Positions 24,106 to 34,308 of a stretch of 64,000 nucleotides of DNA are shown piece by piece. Position 1 is the stretch's first letter. Each line of letters begins with the position of its first letter. The notes under the pieces were generated by a model. It was not told the origin of the DNA. It was given only the letters and a program-made list of their open reading frames with translations, and searched no databases. The translations under genes were made by a program, and so were the position numbers. This stretch comes from JAAYJS01 sp964346185 (GTDB lineage: Bacteria > Bacillota > Clostridia > Eubacteriales > Eubacteriaceae): positions 41,494 through 105,493 of the forward strand of contig CAYFTR010000003.1 in NCBI GenBank assembly GCA_964346185.1, written 5' to 3'.

Positions 24106-26796
24106 TTACGGCGCTATAACCAATTCAAATTCTTTGGAGGCACTCCGTTGTTGGCCGTTGTCATCGGTGATCGTCTGTGTAACGGTGACCTTTGTATTGC
24201 CCGGATTAAGCGCAGTCAGAACGGCGTTGTTTCCCTGGGGTTCCAAGGTTGCCAACTCATCGTGAATGGCAAAATGTGTCGCTTCGTTATTGGGACCTTC
24301 CGCCGTTAAGGTAACGCTTTGTCCGACTTTTAAATTTAACTTGTTGCGAAGGGGTTGCCCGTCTACAAAAATGTTTAAATTGCCGGAGAGAGCGACATCT
24401 ACCGGGGATGCGTGTAAGGGGCAGGTGTAGCCGTCGGGCGGTGCCAATACGGGTATCTCGTCCGGGGTCGCGTAGTTGGGATCTAAAGGTGTGACGCCCT
24501 GGGGGAAACGGTTGGCGGGTTTTTTCAGTCGTACGACGGTTTTTACCAGATCCTTCGGACAATAGGGCGTGGGATACGCATTGGTTGAAACGTCAATCGT
24601 TACGGCGACATGCCAATCATCTCTGGTTGCGGGGACGGTTCCGTCAATAAACATTTCGGAGATAACCATCGATCCTCTCGGATCTTTAGCGGTTAAATCC
24701 GTTGCCAATTTTCCGGAGATACGGTCGATATCCGCCGTTACCAAGCCGCCCGGACTTTGCGGAAAGTCTTCTGTGGGCAGCGGGGCGGAAACGTCGGTCA
24801 TCACCGATTGAAACATACCCGCAGGTCCCGGCATGGAGCCGCCGGCAACATCGATGTTCAGATAGTATGTTTGCTCACCGACTTGTATAACGTTGTCGTC
24901 GTAGCCATACCAAACACCCATGGTGTATTGGGGGGTATAACCGCAAAACCAGGCGTGTCGAAAATCGTCGGTGGTACCGGTTTTTCCGGCAACCGGTTGG
25001 TTGGGTATGCTGATGTTGGTCGTGCCTCCCTGCACCACCTGTTTAAGGACATCGGTCATTAAGTAGGCGGTTTGCGGTTTATAAACCGGTATTTTTTTCT
25101 GTTTCTTTTCTAAGATGACATTGCCGTTTCTGTCCACAACCTTGGTGTAGAAAGCAGGTTCTACCCGTGTTCCCCGGTTGGGGAAAGTGGAAAATGCCGA
25201 GGTCATGGCCAAGCTGCTTTGACCGTGGGTATAACCGCCCAGGGCCAAGGCGGCGGGGGTTAGGTCGGTGTTGTTGTCTTCATCTTTATTGACGATATCC
25301 AGACCGAGTTTTTCCCCATATTCCGCAGCGGTGTTAATGCCCGTTGTCACACAGGCCTGAACGGCAACAATGTTTTTGGATTGTGTCAAGCCCGAACGCA
25401 CGGTAGTGGGACCGGCATAGCCGCCGTCGTCGTTGCCGGGTTGCCAGCCTTCGTAATCGATCGGGATGTCTTCAAAGGTGGTACCTAAGGTCAGAGCACC
25501 GGTATCCAGCCCCGGACCGTAGGTGGTTAAGGGTTTGGTGGCGGAACCGGGTTGGAAAAGGCGGGTGGCACGATTCATGGATAAGTTGGTTTTATCCTCT
25601 CGTCCGCCGACAATGCCGACCACATAGCCGGTGTCGTTGTCGATGACGGTCATCCCCACTTGGGGAATGTAGTTGACCGGTTGACCGAGTTCACCGCTTT
25701 TAGCTTGAGACGCTTCGGCGGCAGCGGCACTTTGTGTCGGATACAGGCTTTCGTCCCGGGATTTTTCTTCCATAATACCCTGAATACGCGGATCGACGGT
25801 AGCGTGTATTTCCAGAGAGCCGTTGAGCAATAAATCCGACGCTTCTTCGTCGGTGTAATGGTAGGTACTCTTTAAATCCGCCAAGACCTGTTCATACACC
25901 GAGTCGGTAAAATAGGAATAGTTGTATTGGGGCGGATTGTAAACCAAACCGATATTGCCGGTGGTCAGCTCCTCCTTTGCCTGATCAAATTGCCCTTGGT
26001 CGATATGACCCAGTTCCAACATTTTATCCAATACCAAAAGGGCACGTTCTTTATTGTGTTCGTTATAAATCGGTTGGCCGTCTTCGGTTAATTGTAATTC
26101 CGGGTTTTCGTCTTCCGTATAGGTGTATGGCGTGTAATAGCTCGGCAAACGAGGCATCGCCGCCAACACCGCACCTTGGGCAACGGTTAATTCCGAAACG
26201 CTTTTATTGAAGAAAACCCGTGATGCGGCACCAACGCCCCATGCTTGGGAGAAATTAATTTTGTTGAGATAGGCTTCTAAAATTTGGTTCTTATCGTAGA
26301 TATTTTCCAATTGGTTGGCCAAAACTATTTCCTGAAATTTTCTGGAGATGGTTTTATCGTCGGTTAAATGGGTCAGCTTAATTAATTGTTGGGTGATGGT
26401 TGACCCTCCCGGTCCGTCCAAGCTTCGTGAGGTGACTGTTTCCAAAACCGCACGACCGAACCGTAGGGGATCCACACCGTGGTGACTGCGAAAACGTTGG
26501 TCCTCAATAGATATAAAGGCATTTTGAACATGTTCGGGAATATCGTTTAAGGAGACGTTCTCACGCAATTCCTCGCTTTGGAGTTCCTGATAAAACTCGC
26601 CGTTGATATCGTAGATTTTGGCATTCTCCGAGTAGATAAAGTTATCGGGATTTAATTCCGGCACCTTATTGAGCATGGTTGCAAAGAGAACGGTACCGGC
26701 AATGCCGAAGAGTGCCAGTAATACAATCAGGCTGAGTAAAATGCGTTGGCTGAGCTTCAATTTTTTTTGCGGTGGTCGATGATTGATATGGTCCAT
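24106..26796 (-). CDS. Class A penicillin-binding protein 1A
   Basis: A bifunctional peptidoglycan synthase of 896 residues. An N-terminal membrane anchor (about 19-43) is followed by the GT51 glycosyltransferase with catalytic Glu98 in IEDQRF and GGSTITQQ at 130-137. The transpeptidase has SATK (Ser418), SKN (473-475) and KTGTT (605-609). The last 100 residues form a Big/immunoglobulin-like domain (VGQSVTLTAEGPNNE to VIAP) that may bind wall polymers. It acts on the outer face of the membrane. It is the only minus-strand gene in this part, with yigZ divergent upstream; a 24063-24088 hairpin lies beyond its stop. Confidence 0.94.
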   Translation of the reverse strand: MDHINHRPPQKKLKLSQRILLSLIVLLALFGIAGTVLFATMLNKVPELNPDNFIYSENAKIYDINGEFYQELQSEELRENVSLNDIPEHVQNAFISIEDQRFRSHHGVDPLRFGRAVLETVTSRSLDGPGGSTITQQLIKLTHLTDDKTISRKFQEIVLANQLENIYDKNQILEAYLNKINFSQAWGVGAASRVFFNKSVSELTVAQGAVLAAMPRLPSYYTPYTYTEDENPELQLTEDGQPIYNEHNKERALLVLDKMLELGHIDQGQFDQAKEELTTGNIGLVYNPPQYNYSYFTDSVYEQVLADLKSTYHYTDEEASDLLLNGSLEIHATVDPRIQGIMEEKSRDESLYPTQSAAAAEASQAKSGELGQPVNYIPQVGMTVIDNDTGYVVGIVGGREDKTNLSMNRATRLFQPGSATKPLTTYGPGLDTGALTLGTTFEDIPIDYEGWQPGNDDGGYAGPTTVRSGLTQSKNIVAVQACVTTGINTAAEYGEKLGLDIVNKDEDNNTDLTPAALALGGYTHGQSSLAMTSAFSTFPNRGTRVEPAFYTKVVDRNGNVILEKKQKKIPVYKPQTAYLMTDVLKQVVQGGTTNISIPNQPVAGKTGTTDDFRHAWFCGYTPQYTMGVWYGYDDNVIQVGEQTYYLNIDVAGGSMPGPAGMFQSVMTDVSAPLPTEDFPQSPGGLVTADIDRISGKLATDLTAKDPRGSMVISEMFIDGTVPATRDDWHVAVTIDVSTNAYPTPYCPKDLVKTVVRLKKPANRFPQGVTPLDPNYATPDEIPVLAPPDGYTCPLHASPVDVALSGNLNIFVDGQPLRNKLNLKVGQSVTLTAEGPNNEATHFAIHDELATLEPQGNNAVLTALNPGNTKVTVTQTITDDNGQQRSASKEFELVIAP

Positions 26797-26991
26797 GATT
26801 TTCTCCTTTGTTATCTGTTTTTTATTATATCAAAAAATGAACATAAGGCAACGCAAAACACAATTGCCTCTCGGCGATCGTTCGGGGTTCAATTTATATT
26901 TAAGGGTTCTTTAACTTTAAAAAAGCAGAAAACGCTTAAAAGAATGGTGAGCAGGGGAACCTCGTGATATACTTAAAAAATGAAGATGGCT

Positions 26992-27624
26992 ATGAAAGAT
27001 TATTATACAATTACAAAATCGGCACAAAAAGAAACCGATATTAAAAAATCCCGCTTTATTGCAAGGGCATATCCCGTCAGTTCGGAGGAAGCGGTTGCCG
27101 AAATTCTCGCCGACAATCGAAAAGAACACTACAAGGCCACCCATGTGTGTCACGCTTACGTCTTAAATACCGATCCCGTGCGGCAAAAATCCAACGATGA
27201 CGGCGAACCGTCGGGGACGGCGGGAAAACCCATATTAGACGTTATTCACAACCTGCAATTCACAAACGTACTGGTAGTGGTTATCCGCTATTTCGGCGGT
27301 ATTAAATTGGGTGCGGGCGGTTTGGTTCGTGCCTATGCCGGTGCGGCAAACCAAGTGCTTGCCGAAGCCCTCGCGGTTAAAATGCAGGTATCCGTCCATG
27401 TGCAGGTACGCTTGCCCTACAATCTTTACGGCGGTTACAGTTTTTTCTTATCCGGTTCGGGCTATACACCCTTTGAAGAGGTTTTTGAAGAAGACGTATG
27501 TTTGGCACTTTATATACCCGTGGATCGTGTTGACGGGTTTGTCGCACAAACCGTCGATGAAACAAAGGGACAAGCAAAGATAAAAATATTGGAAGAACGC
27601 TATGTCAGCGTGCCGATGTCTTGA
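26992..27624 (+). CDS. YigZ/IMPACT family protein
   Basis: A 210-residue member of UPF0029. The N-terminal IMPACT domain carries the conserved KKSRFIARAYPV, HYKATHVCHAYVL and DDGEPSGTAGKPILDVI, and then VVVIRYFGGIKLGAGGLVRAY; a smaller C-terminal ferredoxin-like domain follows. The precise biochemical role is not established; relatives have been linked to translation regulation. ATG 26992 follows GAAGATGGCT; ATG 26980 is also in frame but sits only a few bases after a TATACT-like -10 box, so it is less likely. Confidence 0.88.
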   Translation: MKDYYTITKSAQKETDIKKSRFIARAYPVSSEEAVAEILADNRKEHYKATHVCHAYVLNTDPVRQKSNDDGEPSGTAGKPILDVIHNLQFTNVLVVVIRYFGGIKLGAGGLVRAYAGAANQVLAEALAVKMQVSVHVQVRLPYNLYGGYSFFLSGSGYTPFEEVFEEDVCLALYIPVDRVDGFVAQTVDETKGQAKIKILEERYVSVPMS

Positions 27625-27697
27625 AACCGTCGCAACTTATGGTATAATAAAAAGTCAGTAAATTAAAAAATAAACTTAAAAGATAGAGGAGGATGGC

Positions 27698-28435
27698 ATG
27701 GCAGGGCATTCAAAATGGAACAACATTAAAAACAGAAAAAGCAAACAGGACGCAGCCAAAGGAAAAGTATTTACCAAAATGGGAAAATTGTTGGCGGTGG
27801 CGGCAAGAGAAGGCGGAGCGGATCCGGAAACCAATGCCAAATTAAGGGATGCCATTACCAAAGCTAAAGCGGCCAACATGCCCAACGACAATATCGACCG
27901 TGCAATTAAAAAGGGCAGCGGCGAATTGGGCAATGCGGTGTACGAAGAAATTACCTACGAAGGCTACGGTCCCTCGGGGGTAGCGGTTATTGTACAGACC
28001 TTAACGGACAACAAAAACCGTACGGCCGGGGAAATACGCCACGCCTTCGATAAAAACGGCGGCAATTTGGGCACCAGCGGTTGTGTTGCCTTTATGTTTA
28101 ACAAACAAGGCAGTATTTTTATAGAAAAATCCGACACCGTCGATGAAGAAGAATTAATGATGGTCGCTCTGGATGCCGGAGCGGAAGATATTTTGACGGA
28201 AGACGAAGGCTACGAAATTGTTACCGCTCCCGATACCTTCGCCGATGTATTGGATGCTTTGCAGGGCGATTACGAGGTGCTCAGCGGAGAAGTGGCCATG
28301 GTGCCCGCCACCACAACGGAATTGGGCAAGGACGACGCTAAAAAAATGGATAAAATGTTGGCGATGTTCGACGATTTGGACGACGTCCAGGAAGTGTGGC
28401 ATAACTGGGAAGAGGCGGATTCCGATGAAGGATAA
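27698..28435 (+). CDS. YebC/PmpR family protein
   Basis: A 245-residue protein of the YebC/TACO1 family. It opens AGHSKWNNIKNRKSKQDAAKGK, the family signature, and continues with NMPNDNIDRAIKKGSG and GPSGVAVIVQTLTDNKNRTAGEIRH. Members act as DNA-binding regulators or, as shown for some, help ribosomes pass proline-rich stretches. ATG 27698 follows AGAGGAGGATGGC. Its last codons overlap the next small reading frame by 11 bases. Confidence 0.92.
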   Translation: MAGHSKWNNIKNRKSKQDAAKGKVFTKMGKLLAVAAREGGADPETNAKLRDAITKAKAANMPNDNIDRAIKKGSGELGNAVYEEITYEGYGPSGVAVIVQTLTDNKNRTAGEIRHAFDKNGGNLGTSGCVAFMFNKQGSIFIEKSDTVDEEELMMVALDAGAEDILTEDEGYEIVTAPDTFADVLDALQGDYEVLSGEVAMVPATTTELGKDDAKKMDKMLAMFDDLDDVQEVWHNWEEADSDEG

Positions 28436-28697
28436 AAAAGAAAAACGCGATCGCAGGGAGAAAAATAAAAAGCTTCACAAACATCACGCCTTGGGCTTCA
28501 AAGACTATATCGTTTATCTGCTGGTTTCCTCGGCGATGATATTTTTAACCGCATCCTTTGTTGTGGAGGATGTTTACAACAGAGCCGATCGTGTACAAAT
28601 GACCTCGGAGAGTATAAAAGGTGTGTATTCCGTAAATGTCGGACATAGCGAAGCCGAAAGTTTAAAAGAACTGCCGGCAATCCCGACGGAAAATTAA
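28425..28697 (+). CDS. Small single-pass membrane protein, function unknown
   Basis: A 90-residue frame starting at ATG 28425 inside the end of the yebC gene. It has a strongly basic N-terminus (KDKKEKRDRREKNKKLHKHH), one hydrophobic segment YIVYLLVSSAMIFLTASFVV (about residues 30-49) and an acidic tail. The basic-then-hydrophobic pattern predicts a cytoplasmic N-terminus and an outside C-terminus. I do not recognise a family. Overlap with yebC suggests coupled translation. A terminator follows at 28707. Confidence 0.6.
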   Translation: MKDKKEKRDRREKNKKLHKHHALGFKDYIVYLLVSSAMIFLTASFVVEDVYNRADRVQMTSESIKGVYSVNVGHSEAESLKELPAIPTEN

Positions 28698-28706
28698 AAA
28701 AGAGGG

Positions 28707-28737
28707 AGTAAGGGTGGGCCTTACTTCTTTTTTTTCA
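28707..28737 (+). terminator. Terminator after the yebC unit
   Basis: AGTAAGG and CCTTACT flank GTGGG, followed by TCTTTTTTTT. Confidence 0.8.
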
Positions 28738-28765
28738 ATCCTTTTGTTTCACACAAGGAGAAAAG

Positions 28766-30250
28766 ATGAACATTGTTACACCGAAACAAATGGCACAAAT
28801 GGATCGCAACACCATTGCCGCCGGTATAGCGGGCATCGACTTAATGGAAAAAGCGGGCAAAGCCTGTGTAGAGGCATTACTTAAATGTTGTCCGCCTGAC
28901 GACAAACCCCTTATTTTATGCGGCGGCGGCAATAACGGCGGCGACGGTTTGGTGATTGCCCGACTGTTAAAAGAAAAAAGAAGAGAGTGTGTCTTGTGGA
29001 CGATTGGCGATGACACCCGTTTGTCCGAAGAAAATCGCATCAACCGAAAGCGGTATGAAGCGGCGGGCGGCAAGGTTTGCACCGAACTCGAAAAGCACAA
29101 AGACCGATGGACGGATGTTTTGGATACTTGTACGACAGTTATCGATTGTGTGTTCGGAACGGGCTTACAGGACCGTCCCCTCCCGGAAGCGATTATAAAA
29201 TTATTTAAAGCCATTAACCGAAGCGGCAAAAGGGTTATTGCCGTGGATATCCCCTCGGGTTTACACGGTGAAAAGGGCTATCGTTTGGGAACGGCTCTGG
29301 TTGCCGAACGCACCCTGGTCATTCAAAATATAAAAACCGGTCATCTTTTAGGGGAAGGTCCGGATAGTTGCGGCAAACTTCAAGTGTTGGATATCGGTAT
29401 TTTACAAGATACCGTCGCACAACGATACCAACTCTTCGAGTCGAAGCATTTGTGTTTTCCGAAACCCAGAAAAAAGAACACCCACAAATACAACTACGGA
29501 TCCGTTGCGGTGGTGGCGGGTAGCTGCGGCATGGTGGGAGCGGGCATATTGGCGGCGGAGGCGGCACTAAAAACCGGTGCCGGCTTGGTGACGCTCTATG
29601 TCCCCCGAACCGTTTTGAACATCGCCATGATTAAAGTACGTCCCGAGGTGATGGTGCAAAGTTATGAAAACACACCCTCCGTATCCATGCTCAAGCCGAA
29701 AACAAATGTGGTTTTATTCGGACCCGGTATCGGCAGAAATCGTGACGACAGCAAGTTTCTCAAAGAACTCTCGGACTTTAATGCAGAGGTGATTATTGAT
29801 GCCGACGGCTTAATCACCTATCAAAAAACAGCCGAGTATTTTAAAAAGAAAAACAAAGTGGCGATCATTACGCCGCATTTGGGAGAATTGGCGACCTTAA
29901 CCGATACCTCTCCCGAACAGTGCCTAAAAGATACCTTAGCTGTAGCGGAAAATTGGGCACAACAACATCGTGCCATTGTTGCGGTGAAGGGATATCGAAC
30001 CCTTACTGTTGATCCGAACGGTACGGTTTACTTTAACCCTACGGGTAATCCGGGTATGGCGACCGCCGGCAGCGGCGATGTATTGGCGGGCGTTATTGCC
30101 GGGGTTGTGGCACAAAGCGGTGCCTCCGCCCGTGCCGTTGCGAGTGCCGTCTATCACCACGGCAAAAGCGGCGACCGTTTTGCACAAAAATATGGAGAAA
30201 CCGGCCTGACCGCCGGCGATCTGATTCAAAATTTAGATTGGAGATTGTAG
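28766..30250 (+). CDS. nnrDE: Bifunctional NAD(P)H-hydrate epimerase/dehydratase
   Basis: Repairs hydrated NADH and NADPH. The 494-residue fusion has an N-terminal NnrE epimerase (YjeF_N) with IDLMEKAG and LCGGGNNGGDGLVIARLL near residue 53, and a C-terminal NnrD dehydratase of the ribokinase-like fold with VAGSCGMVGAGILAAEAALKTGAG near 247, GPGIGRN near 318 and the catalytic-loop region GNPGMATAGSGDVLAGVI near 427. The two-domain order is the common bacterial one. AAGGAGAAAAG precedes ATG 28766. miaB starts 20 bases after its stop. Confidence 0.95.
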   Translation: MNIVTPKQMAQMDRNTIAAGIAGIDLMEKAGKACVEALLKCCPPDDKPLILCGGGNNGGDGLVIARLLKEKRRECVLWTIGDDTRLSEENRINRKRYEAAGGKVCTELEKHKDRWTDVLDTCTTVIDCVFGTGLQDRPLPEAIIKLFKAINRSGKRVIAVDIPSGLHGEKGYRLGTALVAERTLVIQNIKTGHLLGEGPDSCGKLQVLDIGILQDTVAQRYQLFESKHLCFPKPRKKNTHKYNYGSVAVVAGSCGMVGAGILAAEAALKTGAGLVTLYVPRTVLNIAMIKVRPEVMVQSYENTPSVSMLKPKTNVVLFGPGIGRNRDDSKFLKELSDFNAEVIIDADGLITYQKTAEYFKKKNKVAIITPHLGELATLTDTSPEQCLKDTLAVAENWAQQHRAIVAVKGYRTLTVDPNGTVYFNPTGNPGMATAGSGDVLAGVIAGVVAQSGASARAVASAVYHHGKSGDRFAQKYGETGLTAGDLIQNLDWRL

Positions 30251-30270
30251 GCAACCCCTACCGATAATAG

Positions 30271-31590
30271 ATGGAAAAAACCTTTAAAATTATGACATTC
30301 GGCTGCCAAATGAATGCCAACGATTCGGAAAAATTATCCGGATTGCTCAAAAACATGGGCTATCAGCCGACGGAAGATTCGGAAAACGCCGACGTGGTGA
30401 TCATTAATACCTGTTCGGTGAGAGAAAATGCCGACGTTCGTGTTTACGGAAACTTAGGTGCATTTAAAGCGATTAAACGCAAAAATCCCGATATGGTTTT
30501 GGCGGTGTGCGGCTGTATGATGCAACAACCGGACATTGTCGATGCGGTTCGCAAACGCTATCAACAGGTGGATCTGGTCTTCGGAACCCATAATATCCAC
30601 CGTTTTCCCGAGTTGTTAATCAACCACTTGCAAAGCGGGGAGCGTCTAATCGAAGTGTGGGACGATAACCCCGAGGTCATCGAAGGCCTGCCAGTGGACC
30701 ATAAGTACCCTTTTAAAGCCTATGTAACCATTATGAACGGTTGCAATAATTTTTGCACCTATTGCATTGTTCCCTATACCAGAGGACGGGAAGTGAGCCG
30801 GGAACCCTCCGCCGTTATCGAAGAAGTAACGGCGTTAGCGGCAGCAGGGTGCCTGGAAGTCACCCTGTTGGGGCAAAATGTCAACTCCTACGGCAAAACC
30901 TTGACACAGCCCTACGGTTTTGCCGATTTACTGAGAGATTTAAACGAGGTACCGGGCTTGCGACGCATTCGCTTTATGACCTCTCATCCCAAGGATATCA
31001 GTGACGAGGTCATCGATACCGTTGCTACCTGCAAAAAAGTATGCCCCTCTATACATTTGGCAATTCAATCCGGCAGCACCGCCGTGTTAAAAGCCATGAA
31101 CCGTCGCTACACCAAGGAATACATTATGAATTTGGTGGATCAAATTCGAGCGAAAATCCCCGATGTGGTTCTGACGACCGATATCATTGTCGGTTTTCCC
31201 GGAGAAACGGAAGAAGACTTTCAGGATACCTTGGAAGTAGTGGAGCATTGCCGTTTTGATGCCGCCTTTACTTTTATGTACTCCAAACGCGACGGAACGC
31301 CGGCGGCAACCATGGACAATCAAATCGACGACGACATTAAACACGATCGGCTCAACCGCCTGATGACAACCATCAATCGGATGAGTTGGAATATCAACAA
31401 AGCATACCGGAATAAAACGGTAGAGGTATTGGTGGAGGAACAAAGCAAAAACAACCCCGAACGCCTGACCGGCAGAACCTTTAACGGCAAGCTGGTTAAC
31501 TTTACGGCAGATATCGATACCGTGGGAAAAATTATCCCCGTTAAAATTTTAGAAACCAATAGCTTTTCATTAAAAGGAAAGGCGGTTTAA
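30271..31590 (+). CDS. miaB: tRNA-2-methylthio-N6-dimethylallyladenosine synthase MiaB
   Basis: Radical SAM methylthiotransferase for A37 of tRNAs reading U-starting codons. The 439-residue enzyme has the UPF0004 domain with Cys of FGCQMN, NTCSVRENA and CGCMMQQ for the auxiliary cluster, the radical SAM motif C158xxxC162xxC165 (GCNNFCTYCIVPYTRG) and a C-terminal TRAM domain. No good ribosome site is visible before ATG 30271, so translation may depend on the upstream gene 20 bases away. It precedes mutS, as in many Bacillota. Confidence 0.95.
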   Translation: MEKTFKIMTFGCQMNANDSEKLSGLLKNMGYQPTEDSENADVVIINTCSVRENADVRVYGNLGAFKAIKRKNPDMVLAVCGCMMQQPDIVDAVRKRYQQVDLVFGTHNIHRFPELLINHLQSGERLIEVWDDNPEVIEGLPVDHKYPFKAYVTIMNGCNNFCTYCIVPYTRGREVSREPSAVIEEVTALAAAGCLEVTLLGQNVNSYGKTLTQPYGFADLLRDLNEVPGLRRIRFMTSHPKDISDEVIDTVATCKKVCPSIHLAIQSGSTAVLKAMNRRYTKEYIMNLVDQIRAKIPDVVLTTDIIVGFPGETEEDFQDTLEVVEHCRFDAAFTFMYSKRDGTPAATMDNQIDDDIKHDRLNRLMTTINRMSWNINKAYRNKTVEVLVEEQSKNNPERLTGRTFNGKLVNFTADIDTVGKIIPVKILETNSFSLKGKAV

Positions 31591-31611
31591 GCTTACAGAA
31601 AGGAGGCAGCC

Positions 31612-34248
31612 ATGGGTCTTACCCCGATGATGCAACAATATTTGGACATTCACGAAAAAGTACCCGATGCAATTTTGTTTTTTCGTCTCGGAGACTTTTA
31701 CGAAATGTTTTTTGACGATGCCGTTAAAGCGGCAAAGGTATTGGAAATCGCCTTAACCGGCAGAGATTGCGGGTTGGACGAACGGGCACCCATGTGCGGT
31801 GTTCCTTACCATGCCGCCGAATCCTACATTGCAAAACTGATAGAAAAGGGCTACAAGGTTGCCATATGTGAACAATTGGAAGACCCCTCCGAAGCCAAAG
31901 GTATCGTTAAACGGGATATTGTACGGGTCCTCTCTCCGGGAACCGTCACAGACGAAAAGGCACTTAACGCCGGCGAAAACAACTACCTGATGAGCCTTTA
32001 TCTTGGAAAAAAGCAATTGGGTATCGCCTATGCGGATTTGTCTACCGGAGAATTTTACACAACGGAACTTGTCGGCACAGAAATTTTAAATAGAGGCTTG
32101 GATGAAATCGGAAAAACAGTCCCGACGGAACTTTTGGTCAATGCTGCTTTATATCAAGAAAAAAACTGGATGCATACGGTATCCGAACAATGGGGTGCCA
32201 TGATAAACCCTTATCCCGCCCATTACTTTGAAGTGAATAAAAGCAAAAAGCGGTTGTGTCGGCAATTTGATGTTTTTACCGTCGACGCCTTAGGGATCGG
32301 CGATCACGAAGCCGCCGTGCGTGCCTCCGGTGCTTTATTAGCTTATTTGGACGAAACACAAAAACGCAATTTGGGGCATTTAAACCGACTGCGTTACTAC
32401 AAAGCGGAAGCGTACATGCTCTTGGACAGGGCGACCCGACGCAATTTGGAATTGTCGGAAACCCTGCGACGTGGGGAGAAAAAGGGCTCTCTGTTATGGG
32501 TCCTCGACCACACGGCAACGGCAATGGGTGCCAGGATGTTGCGTCGCTGGATCGAAGCCCCGCTTTTAAACGTGGCACAAATCCGAGAGCGACAGGTTCA
32601 AATCGAAGAGTTGACCCGACATGCCACCGCCTTAGAGGACTTGCGTAAGCAACTTTTAAAGGTCTACGACCTGGAACGGATCGGCGGTAAGTTGGCCATC
32701 GGTAATGCCAACCCCAAGGATTTGTTGGCACTCAAGCAATCCCTGCAAACCTTTCCGAAAATTACAACCTTTCTGATGAGTTTGGATGCACCCCGTCTGC
32801 AAAAGCATTTAAGCGACACCCCGTCTTTAAAGAAGATTGCGGATTTAATTGAACGTGCCATCAATGATGATGCCCCCTTTGTACTTAAAGAGGGGGGCGT
32901 GATTGCCGACGGCTTCCATGAGGAAATCGACGAAATTCGCTCCTTTAACACCGGTGGAAAAAACCGCTTACAACAATTGGAAGAAGCGGAGCGGAAAAAA
33001 ACCGGCATCAAAACCTTAAAAATAAAATACAATCGCGTTTTCGGTTACTTTATCGAGGTAACCAAGTCCTATCTGGATCAAGTACCGGAAACTTACATTC
33101 GCAAACAGACCCTTGCCAATTCGGAACGCTACTTTACATCGGAACTCAAAGAACTGGAAGGTAAAATTTTAGGTTCCGAAGAACGGTTGCTTCGACTGGA
33201 AGCGGAAATTTTTTCAGACATTCGTAATCAGGTGATGGAAGAGTTGGCAGCCATTCAAAACGCGGCGACGGAAATTGCCGAGTTGGATGCCCTTTATTCT
33301 TTGGCAAAAGCGGCGATTATCGGCAATTACGTCAAACCCGAAGTAACGGACAGCTACGAATTGTATATCGAAAACGGCCGTCATCCGGTGGTGGAAAAAC
33401 TCATCGGACAGGGCAATTTTATTACCAACGATACCGCATTAAATGAAGAAGAGAGCCGAGTGATGTTGATTACCGGTCCCAATATGGCCGGTAAGTCAAC
33501 CTATATTCGACAAGTGGCGATTATTACATTAATGGCACAAATCGGCAGCTTTGTGCCGGCACACTCGGCTCGTATCGGATTGACCGACCGTATTTTTACC
33601 AGAGTGGGTGCCTCCGACGATTTAGCTACGGGGCAATCTACCTTTATGGTTGAAATGACCGAAGTCTCCAATATTTTAAAAAACGCAACCGAGCGTTCCT
33701 TGGTAATTTTAGATGAAATCGGACGGGGGACCAGTACCTTTGACGGTATCAGCATTGCATGGGCGGTGGTGGAATACCTTTGGGACAGAAAAACCTGTGG
33801 GGCTAAAACGCTTTTTGCAACCCACTATCACGAATTGACGGAGCTGGAAAACACCAAATCCGGCGTGGTTAACCAAAGCATACGGGTTCAGGAAACCGCC
33901 GAAGGTGTACTGTTTTTGAGAAAACTGGTAAAAGGCCCGGCGGATAAAAGCTACGGCATCGAGGTCGCACGTTTGGCGGGTTTTCCTAAAAGTGTGACTG
34001 ATCGGGCCCAAGCCGTTCTCTCGGTATTGGACGAAAGCGAGAACAGCTACCGAGAGGGGGTTCAGGCGGTGGAAAAGCCGGACTTTATCGACAACCAAAT
34101 GAATATCTTTAATATGTTGCCTGCCCGTAGCGACGAAGAAAATCGGGTGCTGGATCGCATAAGGGATTTATCCATCGAGGAGATGACCCCGATGGACGCC
34201 ATGAATGCACTTTACCTGTTGCAAAAAACGTTAAAAGAGGATAGTTAG
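31612..34248 (+). CDS. mutS: DNA mismatch repair protein MutS
   Basis: Recognises base mismatches. The 878-residue protein starts with TPMMQQYLDIHEKVPDAILFFRLGDFYEMF (in parts), containing the mismatch-contacting Phe-x-Glu (FYEMF near residue 28), and has the connector, clamp and ATPase domains. Walker A GPNMAGKST is at 622-630, Walker B reads LVILDEIGRGTSTFDG near 700, and THYHEL follows. AAAGGAGGCAGCC gives a strong ribosome site. No mutL follows within the window, which is unusual as mutL often lies next to mutS in this phylum. Confidence 0.97.
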   Translation: MGLTPMMQQYLDIHEKVPDAILFFRLGDFYEMFFDDAVKAAKVLEIALTGRDCGLDERAPMCGVPYHAAESYIAKLIEKGYKVAICEQLEDPSEAKGIVKRDIVRVLSPGTVTDEKALNAGENNYLMSLYLGKKQLGIAYADLSTGEFYTTELVGTEILNRGLDEIGKTVPTELLVNAALYQEKNWMHTVSEQWGAMINPYPAHYFEVNKSKKRLCRQFDVFTVDALGIGDHEAAVRASGALLAYLDETQKRNLGHLNRLRYYKAEAYMLLDRATRRNLELSETLRRGEKKGSLLWVLDHTATAMGARMLRRWIEAPLLNVAQIRERQVQIEELTRHATALEDLRKQLLKVYDLERIGGKLAIGNANPKDLLALKQSLQTFPKITTFLMSLDAPRLQKHLSDTPSLKKIADLIERAINDDAPFVLKEGGVIADGFHEEIDEIRSFNTGGKNRLQQLEEAERKKTGIKTLKIKYNRVFGYFIEVTKSYLDQVPETYIRKQTLANSERYFTSELKELEGKILGSEERLLRLEAEIFSDIRNQVMEELAAIQNAATEIAELDALYSLAKAAIIGNYVKPEVTDSYELYIENGRHPVVEKLIGQGNFITNDTALNEEESRVMLITGPNMAGKSTYIRQVAIITLMAQIGSFVPAHSARIGLTDRIFTRVGASDDLATGQSTFMVEMTEVSNILKNATERSLVILDEIGRGTSTFDGISIAWAVVEYLWDRKTCGAKTLFATHYHELTELENTKSGVVNQSIRVQETAEGVLFLRKLVKGPADKSYGIEVARLAGFPKSVTDRAQAVLSVLDESENSYREGVQAVEKPDFIDNQMNIFNMLPARSDEENRVLDRIRDLSIEEMTPMDAMNALYLLQKTLKEDS

Positions 34249-34264
34249 AACCGACTATTTTCTG

Positions 34265-34308
34265 AAAGACCGAGGTAGCGGAAATGTCTGTCACCTCGGT
34301 CTTTTTAT
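34265..34308 (+). terminator. Terminator after mutS
   Basis: AAAGACCGAGGT (34265-34276) pairs with ACCTCGGTCTTT (34293-34304), then TTATC. The bases from 34309 to 34416 show nothing more that I recognise. Confidence 0.85.

Noticed and set aside
23766..24309. Several short plus-strand reading frames over 23766-24309
   Set aside because: No ribosome site, no recognisable motif, overlapping hairpins or the PBP1A gene on the other strand.
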